Source of the DNA: Allobosea sp. OK403 | Lineage (GTDB): Bacteria; Pseudomonadota; Alphaproteobacteria; Rhizobiales; Beijerinckiaceae | Length of the DNA: 64,000 nucleotides | Direction of reading: 5' to 3' | Assembly: GCF_900113835.1 (NCBI RefSeq) | Contig: NZ_FOQV01000005.1 | Span: forward strand, 164,796 to 228,795 | Part shown: positions 43,889-58,155 of the stretch, piece by piece | Layout: each line of letters begins with the position of its first letter | Position numbering within the stretch: the first letter of the stretch is position 1 | Program-made: the position numbers and the translations under genes | Notes under the pieces: model-generated | Told to the model about the DNA's origin: nothing | The model's database searches: none | The model's input: only the letters and a program-made list of their open reading frames with translations

Positions 43889-45313
43889 ATGGCCTTAGTG
43901 AGCTTTCTGACACGAACCGGCGCGGTGCTCGCGCTATGCCTGATCTCCAGCGCGGCGCTGGCCGCAGGCGATATCGGCGGCGCGACGATGGGAGCGGCCT
44001 GGGCTCTGCCTTTCGCCGGCATGCTGCTCTCGATCGCGCTCGGCCCCGTGCTGTTTCCGCATTTCTGGGAGCGGAACTACGGCAAGTTCGCTGCTTTCTG
44101 GTCGGTGCTGGTGCTGGCGCCGCTGGTTCTGTCGCGCGGCTTCGACCCGGCGCTGGGCGCGCTCCTCCATACCGGGCTGCTCGACTATATCCCCTTCATC
44201 ATCCTGCTCTTCGCCCTGTTCACGATCGCCGGCGGCATCCTGATCATGGGTAATCTGCACGGCACGCCCGCGACCAACACGGTCCTTCTGGCGATCGGCA
44301 CGCTGATGGCGAGTTTCGTCGGCACCACGGGCGCTTCGATCATCATGATCCGCCCGATCCTGCGCGCCAATGATGCGCGGCGCTTCAACGTCCATGTCGT
44401 CGTGTTCTTCATCTTCCTGGTCTCGAATATCGGCGGCTCGCTGACGCCGCTCGGCGACCCGCCGCTGTTCCTTGGCTTCCTGCGCGGGGTGAGCTTCTTC
44501 TGGACGACCACGCATCTGCTGCCGGAGACCGGCTTTGCCGTCATCGTGCTGCTGGCGCTGTTCTATGCGCTCGACAGCTGGTTCTACCGCAAGGAGGAGG
44601 GCCTGCCGCCGCTCAAGGATCCGACGCCGGACCGCGACATCAAGCTCTATGGCAAGATCAACATTGCCCTGCTGGGCGGCGTCATCCTCGCCATCCTGAT
44701 GTCGGCAGGCTGGAAGCCGGGCATCGCCTTCACCGTGCACGGCATCGCGGTGGAATGGCAGAACCTGGCGCGCGACGTCATCCTGCTCGCGCTGGCGGGG
44801 CTTTCGCTGAAGCTGACGCCGGGTCCGGTGCGCGCCGGCAATGAATTCAGCTGGGGGCCGATCAAGGAGGTCGCGAAACTCTTCGCCGGCATCTTCATCT
44901 GCATCATCCCGGTGCTGGCAATGCTGCAGGCGGGCCGGAACGGAGCCTTCGCGCCGCTGGTCGCGCTGGTCAGCCATGCCGATGGCACGCCCAACAACAT
45001 CGCCTATTTCTGGCTGACCGGGGCGCTGTCCTCTTTCCTCGACAACGCGCCGACCTATCTCGTCTTCTTCGAGCTCGCCGGCGGCGATCCCAAGGCGTTG
45101 ATGACGACGGGTGCACTGACGCTGACGGCGATCTCGGCCGGCGCGGTCTTCATGGGCGCCAACAGCTATATCGGCAACGCGCCGAACTTCATGGTCTATG
45201 CCATCGCCAAGGACCGGAAGGTCGCGATGCCGAGCTTCTTCGGCTACATGCTCTGGTCAGGCGCGATCCTGATCCCGCTGTTTCTGCTGCAGACGCTGAT
45301 TTTCTTCAGGTGA
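43889..45313 (+). CDS. Sodium:proton antiporter / CitMHS-type ion transporter
   Basis: 474 residues with about twelve membrane spans. Typical ion-transporter superfamily motifs: LIMGNLHGTPATNTVLLAIG, GTTGASIIMIRPILRAN, NIGGSLTPLGDPPLFLGFLRG and LTGALSSFLDNAPTYLVFF, with GANSYIGNAPNFMVYAIA near the end. These are the NhaD-like pattern (Asp/Asn-Ala-Pro boxes). It probably exchanges sodium for protons; a carboxylate role is possible. Monocistronic. Confidence 0.88.
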   Translation: MALVSFLTRTGAVLALCLISSAALAAGDIGGATMGAAWALPFAGMLLSIALGPVLFPHFWERNYGKFAAFWSVLVLAPLVLSRGFDPALGALLHTGLLDYIPFIILLFALFTIAGGILIMGNLHGTPATNTVLLAIGTLMASFVGTTGASIIMIRPILRANDARRFNVHVVVFFIFLVSNIGGSLTPLGDPPLFLGFLRGVSFFWTTTHLLPETGFAVIVLLALFYALDSWFYRKEEGLPPLKDPTPDRDIKLYGKINIALLGGVILAILMSAGWKPGIAFTVHGIAVEWQNLARDVILLALAGLSLKLTPGPVRAGNEFSWGPIKEVAKLFAGIFICIIPVLAMLQAGRNGAFAPLVALVSHADGTPNNIAYFWLTGALSSFLDNAPTYLVFFELAGGDPKALMTTGALTLTAISAGAVFMGANSYIGNAPNFMVYAIAKDRKVAMPSFFGYMLWSGAILIPLFLLQTLIFFR

Positions 45314-45505
45314 AGCGGCGATCTCGTCAGGCTCGGGCTTGATCCGCGCATCTCTTGCCGGGGGCCTCGGATTCCCGGCCGCTTGCATCGCGGCTTGCAC
45401 GTTGATCAACGCCACGCATGGCTGATGTCACCGTCTCTGACTTGAAGCCTGGCTGCCTGTGCTGGCAGATAGGGTTGAGACGATCACGCCGCAGGATGCA
45501 CTTCC

Positions 45506-46495
45506 ATGACCGACGCCGCCGCCAGCAAGCCCTCCCTGCCGACCTATGCCGATGTCGAGGCGGCAGCAGTGCGCATCAGGGGCGTCGCCCATCATACCCC
45601 GGTTCTGACCTCGGCCACCGCCAACAGGCGCACTGACGCCAGCCTCGTCTTCAAGGCCGAGAACCTGCAGCGCATGGGCGCCTTCAAGTTCCGCGGCGGC
45701 TATAATGCGATCGCCGCATTGTCGCCGGAGCAGAAGCGCGCCGGCGTCGTGACCTATTCCTCGGGTAATCACGCCCAGGCGATTGCGCTGGCGGGCAAGC
45801 TGCTCGGCGTGCCCACCACGATCATCATGCCGGAGGATGCGCCGGTGGCGAAGGTCGAGGCGACCCAGGCCTATGGCGGCGAGATCGTGCGCTATGACCG
45901 CTACAGCCAGGACCGCCTGGTGATCGGCGGCAGGCTCGCGGCCGAGCGCGGCCTGACGGTGATCCCGCCCTACGACCACCCTCATGTCATCGCCGGGCAG
46001 GGCACGGCGACCAAGGAGCTTATCGAGGATGCCGGCCCCCTCGACATCCTGCTGGTCTGCCTCGGCGGCGGCGGCCTGCTGGCTGGAGCGGCTTTGGCCG
46101 CCAAGGCGTTGAATCCGGGCTGCCGTGTCTTCGGCGTCGAGCCCGAGGCCGGCAATGACGGCCAGCAATCCTTCCGCTCCGGCAAGATCGTCAAGATTGC
46201 GGTGCCCAAGACGATCGCCGACGGCGCGCAGACCGCCTTCCTGGGCGATCTCACCTTTCCGATCATCCAGGCCCTGGTCGAAGACATCGTCACCGTCAGC
46301 GACGCCGCTCTGATCGACGCGATGCGTTTCTTCGCCGAGCGGATGAAGCTCGTGGTCGAGCCGACCGGATGCCTGGCTGCCGCCGCCGCATTCACCGGTG
46401 CGGTGCCGGTCGCGGGCAAGCGCGTCGGCGTGATTTTGAGCGGCGGCAACGTCGATCTGGCGAGCTTTGCCCGTTTCATCGCGCCGGCTGGTTAA
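45506..46495 (+). CDS. Threonine/serine dehydratase (PLP fold type II)
   Basis: 329 residues, shorter than biosynthetic IlvA and without its C-terminal ACT-like domain. The PLP lysine is in MGAFKFRGGYNAI; the phosphate loop is SSGNHAQA and the glycine loop is CLGGGGLLAGAAL; GVILSGGNVD ends the fold. The form is that of catabolic threonine dehydratase or serine racemase. It lies alone before rpsT. Confidence 0.92.
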   Translation: MTDAAASKPSLPTYADVEAAAVRIRGVAHHTPVLTSATANRRTDASLVFKAENLQRMGAFKFRGGYNAIAALSPEQKRAGVVTYSSGNHAQAIALAGKLLGVPTTIIMPEDAPVAKVEATQAYGGEIVRYDRYSQDRLVIGGRLAAERGLTVIPPYDHPHVIAGQGTATKELIEDAGPLDILLVCLGGGGLLAGAALAAKALNPGCRVFGVEPEAGNDGQQSFRSGKIVKIAVPKTIADGAQTAFLGDLTFPIIQALVEDIVTVSDAALIDAMRFFAERMKLVVEPTGCLAAAAAFTGAVPVAGKRVGVILSGGNVDLASFARFIAPAG

Positions 46496-46522
46496 AACCT
46501 GCGGTCGCGGGGCATTCCGGCG

Positions 46523-46551
46523 TTGACGCCGGGCGCGGCAGCGACTATACG
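46523..46551 (+). promoter_or_regulatory. Promoter of rpsT
   Basis: TTGACG at 46523-46528 and TATACG at 46546-46551 with a 17-base spacer. Transcription would start near 46558, leaving a leader of about 120 bases before the rpsT ATG. Confidence 0.65.
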
Positions 46552-46678
46552 CCTGCCTCTCGCGACGGTCCGCGCAAGCAATGGCCGCCGCCCACGCATT
46601 TTCCATCACGGTCGCGGTCCGACCCCGCCAGGCATATAGCCTGAGGCGAACGGACGCGATGAGAACGAGGACGTTTCG

Positions 46679-46945
46679 ATGGCCAATACGACGTCGGCCA
46701 AGAAGGCCACGCGCAAGATCGCGCGTCGCACCGAGGTCAATAAGGCGCGCCGCTCGCGCATGCGCACCTTCCTGCGCAAGGTCGAGGAGGCGATCGCCTC
46801 CGGCGACAAGAGCGCCGCTGCCGACGCTCTGAAGGCTGCCCAGCCGGAGATCATGCGGGCTGCTCAGAAGGGCATCGTTCACAAGAATACGGCGTCCCGG
46901 AAGGTCTCGCGCCTGGCGCATCGGGTTGGTGCTCTCGCCTCCTGA
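46679..46945 (+). CDS. rpsT: 30S ribosomal protein S20
   Basis: 88 residues, the standard length. Family pattern [37 protein letters not shown] and [17 protein letters not shown] basic helical protein that binds 16S rRNA. Strong promoter upstream, terminator downstream. rpsT beside dnaA is the usual order in many alphaproteobacteria. Confidence 0.98.
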   Translation: MANTTSAKKATRKIARRTEVNKARRSRMRTFLRKVEEAIASGDKSAAADALKAAQPEIMRAAQKGIVHKNTASRKVSRLAHRVGALAS

Positions 46946-47738
46946 TTTTCGCTACTCTGCAGAGCGGATTTTCGACTGAAAAACCCGGCCGTGAGGCCGG
47001 GTTTTTTCGTTGGCTGCAAACCGGGCTGTGACCCGGCTGCTACAACGCGCGAATGATTGATTCGGATCGCTTGTCAGCAGGATTCTGCAATCTTTCCACG
47101 GCTTTGCGGGGTTGACTCCGGGGGCGCTCTGAGGGCGCAAAATCGGCCTCTTCGGCGCTTTTGACCGCGCAGCGAAAGCGCTTATTTTTCATGAGTTTAG
47201 CGGGCAAAGGATTTAGTCCTCGGGATTCCCTCGGACTCTCCCCGGGCGGATCGCGCATTTGGAAAAAAAAGATTCGCCTCCGGCGGCATGGGGCATCCGT
47301 AAAGAAAATCTTAAGTTCCACAACCAATTGCGTGATGAATGCCGGTAGGTCAGGGTACCCCTTTCGGGCCTCGACTCTCGGAAGCCGGCTGAAGGGGATG
47401 TTGATCCCTTTCGAGAGCGCCCTGTAAGGTCATTTCATCGCCGGGCGGACAGCAATGGCCACCGGGGATTTTCATAAGAAATGAGGGTGTTTTGGCTCGC
47501 GACCTAAGGGGGGTTGGAGGATGCGGCTCTTTGTCTTGTCAGGTTGAGATGAAGTGCGGCCTCGTCTCGCGGCGGGCTTTCCAAGCGTAATCGACAGGAG
47601 CGAAGGCAGGCCCCCTGCGAGCGCGCAGCGTTCGCGGGAAGCCTGATCTATCGACCGGACAGTAGCGCCGGCGAGGCTGCCGCATTGCGGCGGGTCTCGC
47701 TCACGCGCGCCAATTTTTTCAAGAATGGGGCAACACAC
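46946..47738. other. Long noncoding gap between rpsT and dnaA
   Basis: About 790 bases. After the rpsT terminator there is a lower-GC stretch with poly-A (47262-47270) and several small inverted repeats (GTCCTCGGG-ATT-CCCTCGGAC near 47217). No frame is convincing. It must carry the dnaA promoter and could be part of a replication origin, but I found only weak DnaA-box-like words (TTTCCACGG near 47093, GTTCCACAA near 47313), so origin function is not supported by sequence alone. Confidence 0.4.
46979..47007 (+). terminator. Rho-independent terminator after rpsT
   Basis: AACCCGGCC, loop GTGA, GGCCGGGTT, followed by TTTTT. A textbook terminator 33 bases after the stop. Confidence 0.92.
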
Positions 47739-49262
47739 ATGTTTGAACGGCAGGAGACGGTGGAAGCGATCGAGGCAGTGGCGGCGCCGCTTCCTTTGGT
47801 TGCGGCCACGATCACGGAGACGATAGCCCCCCTGCAGGGTTCGCTCGGGGAGGCCTGGGACCGCGTTCGCCGCCGCTTGCGTGCGGAGCTTGGCGAGGAC
47901 GTGTTCTCGAGCTGGTTCGCCCGCGTCGAGATCGGCGGGCTCGTCGACAGCGTCGCCTATCTGACCGTGCCGACCCGTTTTCTGAAGAGCTGGCTCGAGG
48001 CGCATTACGCCGAGCGCCTTCAGGTCAATTGCCAGGCCGAACTCGGCGCCGTGAATGGTGTCATCCTGTCCGTCCGCCAGGTATCGCGTGACAGTGCGCC
48101 GGCCCCGGTGCGGGAGATGGTCGCCGCGCGTCCGCGCTCTGCGGTGGCTACGCCCGCAGCAGCTTCCGCCGAGGTCCGTCATGGTGAGGCCGCGACGCCG
48201 TGCGAGCGCGACATCGTCGACGCTTGCGGGACGGTGCTCGACCGGCGCCTGACCTTTGAGAATTTCATCGTCGGCAAGTCCAACCAGCTCGCTTTCGCGG
48301 CTGCCGAGCGCATCGCTGCGGCTCCTGCCGGATCGACGCCCTACAACCCGCTCTACCTCCATGCCGGCGTCGGCTTGGGCAAGACGCATCTGCTGCAGGC
48401 AATCGCCCAGGAAGCGCGCCGCCAGGGCAAGCGCGTCGCCTATTTCACCGCCGACCGGTTCATGTACGGCTTCGTCGCCGCGCTGAAATCGCAGACCGCG
48501 CTCGCCTTCAAGGAGAAGCTGCGCGGCATCGACCTGCTCGTGGTCGATGATGTGCAGTTCATCCAGGGCAAGTCGATCCAGCAGGAATTCGGCCATACGA
48601 TCAACGCGCTGATCGACGCTGGCAAGCAGATCGTCGTGGCTGGTGACAGGCTCGCCAATGACCTCGAGGCCCTGGACGAGCGCATCCGCTCGCGCCTGGG
48701 CGGCGGACTCGTGGTCGAGGTCGGCGATCTCGACGAGACGCTGCGCGGCAAGATCCTCGGCGGCCGGTTGGCGGCGCTGCACGCCGCCCATCCGAATTTC
48801 CACGTCAACCCCGATGTCGTCGCCTATGTCGCTTGCGTCGTCGCCACCAATGGCCGCGATCTCGACGGTGCCGCCAACCGCTTGCTCGCCCATGCCACGC
48901 TGTCTGGCCAGGCGGTCACCCTGGAGACGGCCGAGGCCGCGATCCGCGATCTGGTGCGGACCCGCGAGCCGCGCCGCGTCAAGATCGAGGACATCCAGAA
49001 GCTGGTCGCGACGCGCTACAATGTCAGCCGGGCCGATATCCTTTCGGAGCGGCGGACGGCGGCGGTGGTGAAGCCGCGCCAGATCGCGATGTATCTCTCC
49101 AAGGCGCTGACCCCGCGTTCCTTGCCCGAGATCGGCCGCCGTTTCGGCGGGCGCGACCACACCACGGTGCTGCATGCGGTGCGCAAGATCGAGAAGGCGA
49201 TCACCGAGGATCGCATGCTCCATGACGAGGTCGATCTCTTGAAGCGCATGCTGCAGGAGTGA
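47739..49262 (+). CDS. dnaA: Chromosomal replication initiator DnaA
   Basis: 507 residues from the ATG at 47739 (MFERQETVEA); a longer in-frame start at 47685 has weaker support. Domain I is at 30-110 (WDRVRRRLRAELGEDVFSSW), then a linker. The AAA+ core has Walker A HAGVGLGKTHLLQA and Walker B DLLVVDDVQFIQGK, and domain IV has the DNA-binding signature GRDHTTVLHAVRKI near the C-terminus. It opens oriC. dnaN follows 152 bases later. Confidence 0.97.
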   Translation: MFERQETVEAIEAVAAPLPLVAATITETIAPLQGSLGEAWDRVRRRLRAELGEDVFSSWFARVEIGGLVDSVAYLTVPTRFLKSWLEAHYAERLQVNCQAELGAVNGVILSVRQVSRDSAPAPVREMVAARPRSAVATPAAASAEVRHGEAATPCERDIVDACGTVLDRRLTFENFIVGKSNQLAFAAAERIAAAPAGSTPYNPLYLHAGVGLGKTHLLQAIAQEARRQGKRVAYFTADRFMYGFVAALKSQTALAFKEKLRGIDLLVVDDVQFIQGKSIQQEFGHTINALIDAGKQIVVAGDRLANDLEALDERIRSRLGGGLVVEVGDLDETLRGKILGGRLAALHAAHPNFHVNPDVVAYVACVVATNGRDLDGAANRLLAHATLSGQAVTLETAEAAIRDLVRTREPRRVKIEDIQKLVATRYNVSRADILSERRTAAVVKPRQIAMYLSKALTPRSLPEIGRRFGGRDHTTVLHAVRKIEKAITEDRMLHDEVDLLKRMLQE

Positions 49263-49414
49263 GCCGCGGGCATTGAAGCCCCTCCGCCCGCTTTGATTGT
49301 GATTGCCGGCGCGCCTGCCCTTGCGCCGGTGGCGCGCCTCCGGCAATGTCGCGGGCCATTCCGCCGCCCGCGCTTCCTTGGCCCGGGCGCAATCACGCCA
49401 GAAGACTAAGAGAT

Positions 49415-50530
49415 ATGAAGGTCACGGTCGAACGTTCCACGCTGCTGAAGTCGCTGGGCCACGTGCATCGCGTGGTGGAGCGGCGCAACACGATCCCGAT
49501 CCTGTCGAACCTGCTGCTCAGCGGAGCGGAGGCCGGCCTGAGGCTCAAGGCGACCGACCTCGATATCGAGGTCGTGGAAACGATCGCCGCCGATGTCGCC
49601 GAGCCCGGCGCGACGACCGTCCCGGCCCATACGCTGTACGATATCGTCCGCAAGCTGCCCGACGGCGCGCAGGTCTCGCTCGAGACGACTGGCGAGACCG
49701 GGCTGACCTTGCGCTCGGGTCGCTCGCGCTTCCAGCTCCAGACCTTGCCGGAAAGCGACTTCCCGGACATCACGGCCGGTGAGATGGCGCATCGCTTCGT
49801 GCTTCCGGCCGGCGAGTTCAAGCGCCTGATCGACAAGACGCAGTTCGCGATCTCGACCGAGGAGACGCGCTATTATCTGAACGGCATCTATCTCCACACG
49901 CTCGATGTCGAGGGCCGCAGCCTGCTGCGCGCGGTCGCCACTGACGGCCACCGCCTCGCCCGCGTCGACACCGCAGCGCCTGCAGGCGCTGCCGGCATGC
50001 CGGGCGTCATCATCCCGCGCAAGGCCGTCTCCGAAATCCAGAAGCTGCTGGAGGATGGCGAGACCGAAGTGGCGATCGAATTGTCCGCGACCAAGATCCG
50101 CGTCGCGACCCAGGCCGTGGTGCTGACCTCGAAGCTGATCGACGGCACCTTCCCGGATTATCAGCGCGTCATCCCCAGCGGCAACGACAAGCGATTGACC
50201 GTCGACAAGGGCGATTTCGCAGCCTCGGTCGACCGTGTCTCGACGATCTCCTCCGAGCGCGGCCGGGCCGTGAAGCTCTCCATGGCCGATGGCCGCATGA
50301 CGCTCTCGGTCACCAATCCCGATTCCGGCTCGGCGACCGAGGAGATCGAGGTCGATTATGATGCGAGCCCGCTCGATATCGGCTTCAATGCCCGCTATCT
50401 CATGGATATCGCCGCCCAGCTCGATGGCGACACGGCCCTGCTCAAGCTGGCCGACCCCGGCTCGCCGACCGTGATCCAGGATCGCGAAGGCGCGTCTGCG
50501 CTCTATGTGCTGATGCCGATGCGGGTTTAG
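49415..50530 (+). CDS. dnaN: DNA polymerase III subunit beta (sliding clamp)
   Basis: 371 residues from the ATG at 49415 (MKVTVERSTLL); an upstream in-frame ATG lacks a ribosome-binding site. Three clamp folds are present, with TIPILSNLLLSGAEAGL in the first, NGIYLHTL in the middle and YVLMPMRV at the end. It tethers the polymerase to DNA. Its TAG stop is part of a palindromic repeat at 50529. Confidence 0.98.
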   Translation: MKVTVERSTLLKSLGHVHRVVERRNTIPILSNLLLSGAEAGLRLKATDLDIEVVETIAADVAEPGATTVPAHTLYDIVRKLPDGAQVSLETTGETGLTLRSGRSRFQLQTLPESDFPDITAGEMAHRFVLPAGEFKRLIDKTQFAISTEETRYYLNGIYLHTLDVEGRSLLRAVATDGHRLARVDTAAPAGAAGMPGVIIPRKAVSEIQKLLEDGETEVAIELSATKIRVATQAVVLTSKLIDGTFPDYQRVIPSGNDKRLTVDKGDFAASVDRVSTISSERGRAVKLSMADGRMTLSVTNPDSGSATEEIEVDYDASPLDIGFNARYLMDIAAQLDGDTALLKLADPGSPTVIQDREGASALYVLMPMRV

Positions 50531-50644
50531 AGCCTTGCGCGAAAAAGTGGGTACCGGTTTTTCGCATGCGCAATGCTCTAAGCTTTTAGAATCGATCACG
50601 TTCTTCGCATTCGGACGCTGCCGTCCGAATGCGACGCGATCGAG
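50529..50644 (-). repeat. 116-bp palindromic repeat between dnaN and recF
   Basis: Nearly identical reverse complement of 31034-31149. It begins in the dnaN stop codon, contains AAAAAGTGGGTACCGGTTTT, AAGCTTTTAGAATCGATCAC and GCATTCGGACGCTGCCGTCC, and ends GCGATCGAG 16 bases before the recF start. Confidence 0.9.
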
Positions 50645-50659
50645 CCAGCGTTCGGTGCC

Positions 50660-51787
50660 GTGACCGCCGTCGCGCGCCTGATCCTCCAGGATTTCCGTTC
50701 CTATGAGGCCCTCGATCTGACGATCGAGGGCCAAATCGTTGCGCTTGTCGGCGAGAACGGAGCAGGCAAGACCAATCTGCTGGAGGCGCTTTCGCTGTTC
50801 GCTCCCGGGCGCGGCCTGCGCCGCGTCGATCTCGCCGACATGGCGCGCCAGGGCGGACCGAGCTCCTTTGCCGTCTCGATCGCGCTCGCCGATGACGGGC
50901 CGCGCCTGGGCATGGGGCTGAGCGAGCGCGACGGTGAGGGCAAACGCAGCCGCCTCTCGCGCATAGATGGTGTCCCGGTCGGCTCGGCGCTGGCCTTCAG
51001 CGAGCATCTGCGCCTGGTCTGGCTGACGCCGGATGTCGACGGGCTGTTCAGAGGCGCCGCCGGCGACCGCCGCCGCTTCCTCGATCGGCTGGTGCTGGCG
51101 GTCGACCCGACGCATGCGACCCGCTCGAACGCGCTGGAGCGCGCCCTGCGCTCGCGCAACCGCATCCTCGAGGAGACGCCGCATCAGACGCAGTGGCTCG
51201 ACGCCGTCGAGCGCGAGGTCGCCGAACTCGGCGTGGCGGTCGCCGCCGCCCGCGCCGAGACGGTGGCGCGATTGAGCGCGATCATCGCCGAGACCCGCGA
51301 CGACGCCTCACCCTTCCCCCATGCGGCGCTGGCGCTGGCGGGCGAACTCGACGCTCTGGTGGCGCAGCTGCCGGCGCTCGATGCGGAGGACGCCTACCGG
51401 GCCTTGCTGCGCCAGGGCCGGGCCCGCGACCGCGCCGCCGGGCGAACGCTGATCGGGCCGCAGGCCTCGGATCTCGAAGTCCGCCATGCGCCCAAGGACA
51501 TCCCCGCCGAGCTGGGTTCCACCGGCGAGCAGAAGGCGCTCCTGATCGGCCTCGTGCTCGCCCATGCCAGGCTGGTCGCGGCGATGAGCGGCATTGCCCC
51601 GCTTGTGCTGCTGGACGAGATCGCCGCCCATCTCGATCCGCGCCGGCGGGCGGCGCTCTATGACGCCCTGCTCGCGCTCGGCTGCCAGGTCTGGATGACC
51701 GGCGCCGACCCGGCGCTGTTCATCGGCCTGCCGGGTGGTTCCCAGCGGATCAGAGTTGAGGCCGGCCGGGCGTTGCCCATGGCGTGA
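50660..51787 (+). CDS. recF: DNA replication and repair protein RecF
   Basis: 375 residues from a GTG start. SMC-like ATPase: FRSYEALDLTIEG, Walker A VGENGAGKTNLLEALSL near residue 31, signature-like ELGSTGEQKALLIGL and Walker B PLVLLDEIAAHLD. It loads RecA on gapped DNA with RecO and RecR. The gap to dnaN holds a repeat. gyrB, its usual next neighbour, is displaced by a chemotaxis-type gene and recQ. Confidence 0.96.
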   Translation: MTAVARLILQDFRSYEALDLTIEGQIVALVGENGAGKTNLLEALSLFAPGRGLRRVDLADMARQGGPSSFAVSIALADDGPRLGMGLSERDGEGKRSRLSRIDGVPVGSALAFSEHLRLVWLTPDVDGLFRGAAGDRRRFLDRLVLAVDPTHATRSNALERALRSRNRILEETPHQTQWLDAVEREVAELGVAVAAARAETVARLSAIIAETRDDASPFPHAALALAGELDALVAQLPALDAEDAYRALLRQGRARDRAAGRTLIGPQASDLEVRHAPKDIPAELGSTGEQKALLIGLVLAHARLVAAMSGIAPLVLLDEIAAHLDPRRRAALYDALLALGCQVWMTGADPALFIGLPGGSQRIRVEAGRALPMA

Positions 51788-52142
51788 TCGAGACCAGCAG
51801 CACAAATTGTGCGAGTCGCTGGCCAACCGGTTATGGGATAACGCCATCATTTCGCGGGGCAGACGTTTGTTTGCGAATCCGCCCGGGCAATTGATTCTTC
51901 GGCTGAGCTGTTCGATCGCTCTGCTCGTTCTGGGATGATTGCGCTTTGGGGAACGTCCTCGCCTACAGGGACGTGCGCACATCTCAGTTCTCGAGCATTT
52001 GCGAGCGAAGTGGACACCGGTTTGCGTGGAGGAAATGCTCTTATGACCTGTCTGCGGATACGGCAAAGCCATCGTCATGCTGGCTGGGACCGCGCCTCAT
52101 GGTTGATGGGCGGTTAACCATTCGGTGCCAGTATCATGGCCC
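51788..52142. other. Intergenic region after recF
   Basis: About 350 bases with no supported gene. A partial repeat is at 51993-52041. The last 80 bases should contain the promoter of the chemotaxis-type gene. Confidence 0.4.
51993..52041 (-). repeat. Composite palindromic repeat, short copy
   Basis: GAGCATTTGCGAGCGAAGTG, GACACCGGTTTGCGTGGAGG and AAATGCTC: the core module in minus orientation with GAGCATT/AATGCTC ends. Confidence 0.8.
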
Positions 52143-53468
52143 ATGCAGCCATCCCCGAACATGTTCTCTGCGTCGGAGAAGGAGATTGCGAGCCGTCTGC
52201 TCGCGCTCCTCGGGCCGTATTTCGATGCCTCGATCGAGAAGCTTTACACGTCGACCTTCGGCCGCGACAAGCTTAACCAGGATCGCCAGCTCCATCGTGA
52301 CGAACAGGCCAAATACCGGCTGCTTTTTGCTCTGCAATTCGATGCTGATTACATTGCCGCCAAGCGGCGCATCGTCAGCCGGGCCAACCAGCACGACATC
52401 ACGTTGGCGGACTATCCGCTGTTCTTCCTTGAGGATTTCTCGAACTTTCTGTCAGTCATTTTCTCGCGCTGGAAGCGGCGCTGGGGGCCGGTCGACGAAG
52501 CGCTGCGCGTGTTCTGCAAATTGATGCTGACCGACATTGCCTACTCGATCGCCCGTTTCGACGAGGCGATCGACTTGCAGACGGGCGAGCGCCTCAAGCT
52601 GGTCGAACAGGCATTTCGGAGCGGCATCGCCGAGCGCATCTCGGCGATCGAGGTCAGCATGGGCGACATTTCCGGGTTCTCCAGCGAGCTGTCGGCCAAG
52701 GCCGGTGAAACCCTGTCGGCGGTGGCCGAGACCCAGCGCAAGCCCGAGCAGGTCGCGGCCTCCGTGGCCGAGATCGTCTCCGCCACGCGTGCCTTCGGCG
52801 CGTCCTGCGCCGAGATCACGGTCGAGACCGCAACGTCCAGCCGGGCCGCGGATGAGGCCGGGGCGGGCTGCGAGGGGATTGCCAGCAATGTCGCCATGCT
52901 CCGGCAGGCCAATGGCCGTATCGGCAGCGTGGTCGAACTGATCCGTAATCTCGCGGCGCAAACCAATCTGCTGGCGCTCAATGCCACCATCGAGGCCGCG
53001 CGCGCGGGCGAGGCCGGGCGCGGCTTTGCGGTTGTCGCCGCTGAGGTGAAATCCCTCGCGACTGCGACCAACAGCGCGACGGCGACCATTCGTCAGGGCA
53101 TCGACGAAGTGGTCAACGCGAGTCTCGCCATCGATGAAGCCGTTGCCCAGCTCGGCAGCACCATGCAAGCGATGCAGGCCAGCGCCCGCCTTGTGGCCGA
53201 ATCCGCAGCCGGTCAGGCCGGGCGCATCGAAGCCATCGCCGCCCAGGCCGAAGCCTCGTCGCTCGGGGTCGATGCAATCGCCCGCCATGCGGCGCTGGTC
53301 GAGGGGCTCGCCGGAGAGGCTGCGGCGCTTGCTTACCACACTGACGAACGCATAAAAGCAACCTCCCGACTGGCCCAGGAACTCGAAAGCTCGATCGCCG
53401 TCTTCCTTGGCGAGGTCGCGCAGGTTCGTGCCGACAGGCATCACGCGGTCGTGCGCGAAGCGGTCTGA
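52143..53468 (+). CDS. Soluble methyl-accepting-type transducer with globin-coupled-sensor-like N-domain
   Basis: About 441 residues from the ATG at 52143 ([14 protein letters not shown]); the frame is open to 52125 with GTG. No membrane helix, so it is cytoplasmic. Residues 1-150 resemble protoglobin sensor domains ([20 protein letters not shown] then [13 protein letters not shown] and [17 protein letters not shown]). The expected His-x2-IGL heme motif is degenerate: the His sits one place away and Gly is Thr. The C-terminal half is a chemotaxis signalling hairpin with the tip [20 protein letters not shown] and [20 protein letters not shown]. It would act on CheA/CheW encoded elsewhere. Confidence 0.82.
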   Translation: MQPSPNMFSASEKEIASRLLALLGPYFDASIEKLYTSTFGRDKLNQDRQLHRDEQAKYRLLFALQFDADYIAAKRRIVSRANQHDITLADYPLFFLEDFSNFLSVIFSRWKRRWGPVDEALRVFCKLMLTDIAYSIARFDEAIDLQTGERLKLVEQAFRSGIAERISAIEVSMGDISGFSSELSAKAGETLSAVAETQRKPEQVAASVAEIVSATRAFGASCAEITVETATSSRAADEAGAGCEGIASNVAMLRQANGRIGSVVELIRNLAAQTNLLALNATIEAARAGEAGRGFAVVAAEVKSLATATNSATATIRQGIDEVVNASLAIDEAVAQLGSTMQAMQASARLVAESAAGQAGRIEAIAAQAEASSLGVDAIARHAALVEGLAGEAAALAYHTDERIKATSRLAQELESSIAVFLGEVAQVRADRHHAVVREAV

Positions 53469-53581
53469 TCGATCAGACCACGCAATGCGATGGGACGGGA
53501 TGCGGCAAGGCCGCGCTTCATCTGTTGGCCGGGCAGTCCTGACGCTGGCAATCCGCGCGGCGGTCGGGCACACCACTGGTC

Positions 53582-57959
<4,378 letters not shown>

Positions 57960-57986
57960 GCCGCGTTGATCCTACGCGGTCGACCT

Positions 57987-58089
57987 AGAGCATTTCCGCG
58001 TTTCTCCGAATCGCGAAAATACTCTAACTATTTGTTTTATCGCATTTTCTTCACGCGAACCGGTGTCCACTTCGCTCGAAAATGCTCTA
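57987..58089 (+). repeat. Composite palindromic repeat after gyrB
   Basis: AGAGCATTTCCGCGTTTCTC, an inner arm GCGAAAATACTCT, then CACGCGAACCGGTGTCCACT, TCGCTCGAAAATGCTCT. Ends are inverted (AGAGCATTT/AAATGCTCT). Confidence 0.88.
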
Positions 58090-58155
58090 GTCACCCTCAA
58101 AGGCTGCGATCTCCGGCCATGCGGCAAGGAGATCGCGCCTGGTAGCGCAGGCGAC

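Noticed and set aside
47040..47738. Defined oriC
   Set aside because: Only weak DnaA-box-like words are visible, not a cluster of TTATCCACA-type sites.
47472..49346. 624-residue minus frame over dnaA
   Set aside because: Complement of dnaA; no domain, and dnaA is unambiguous.
49406..51184. 592-residue minus frame over dnaN and recF
   Set aside because: Crosses two certain genes and a repeat on the other strand.
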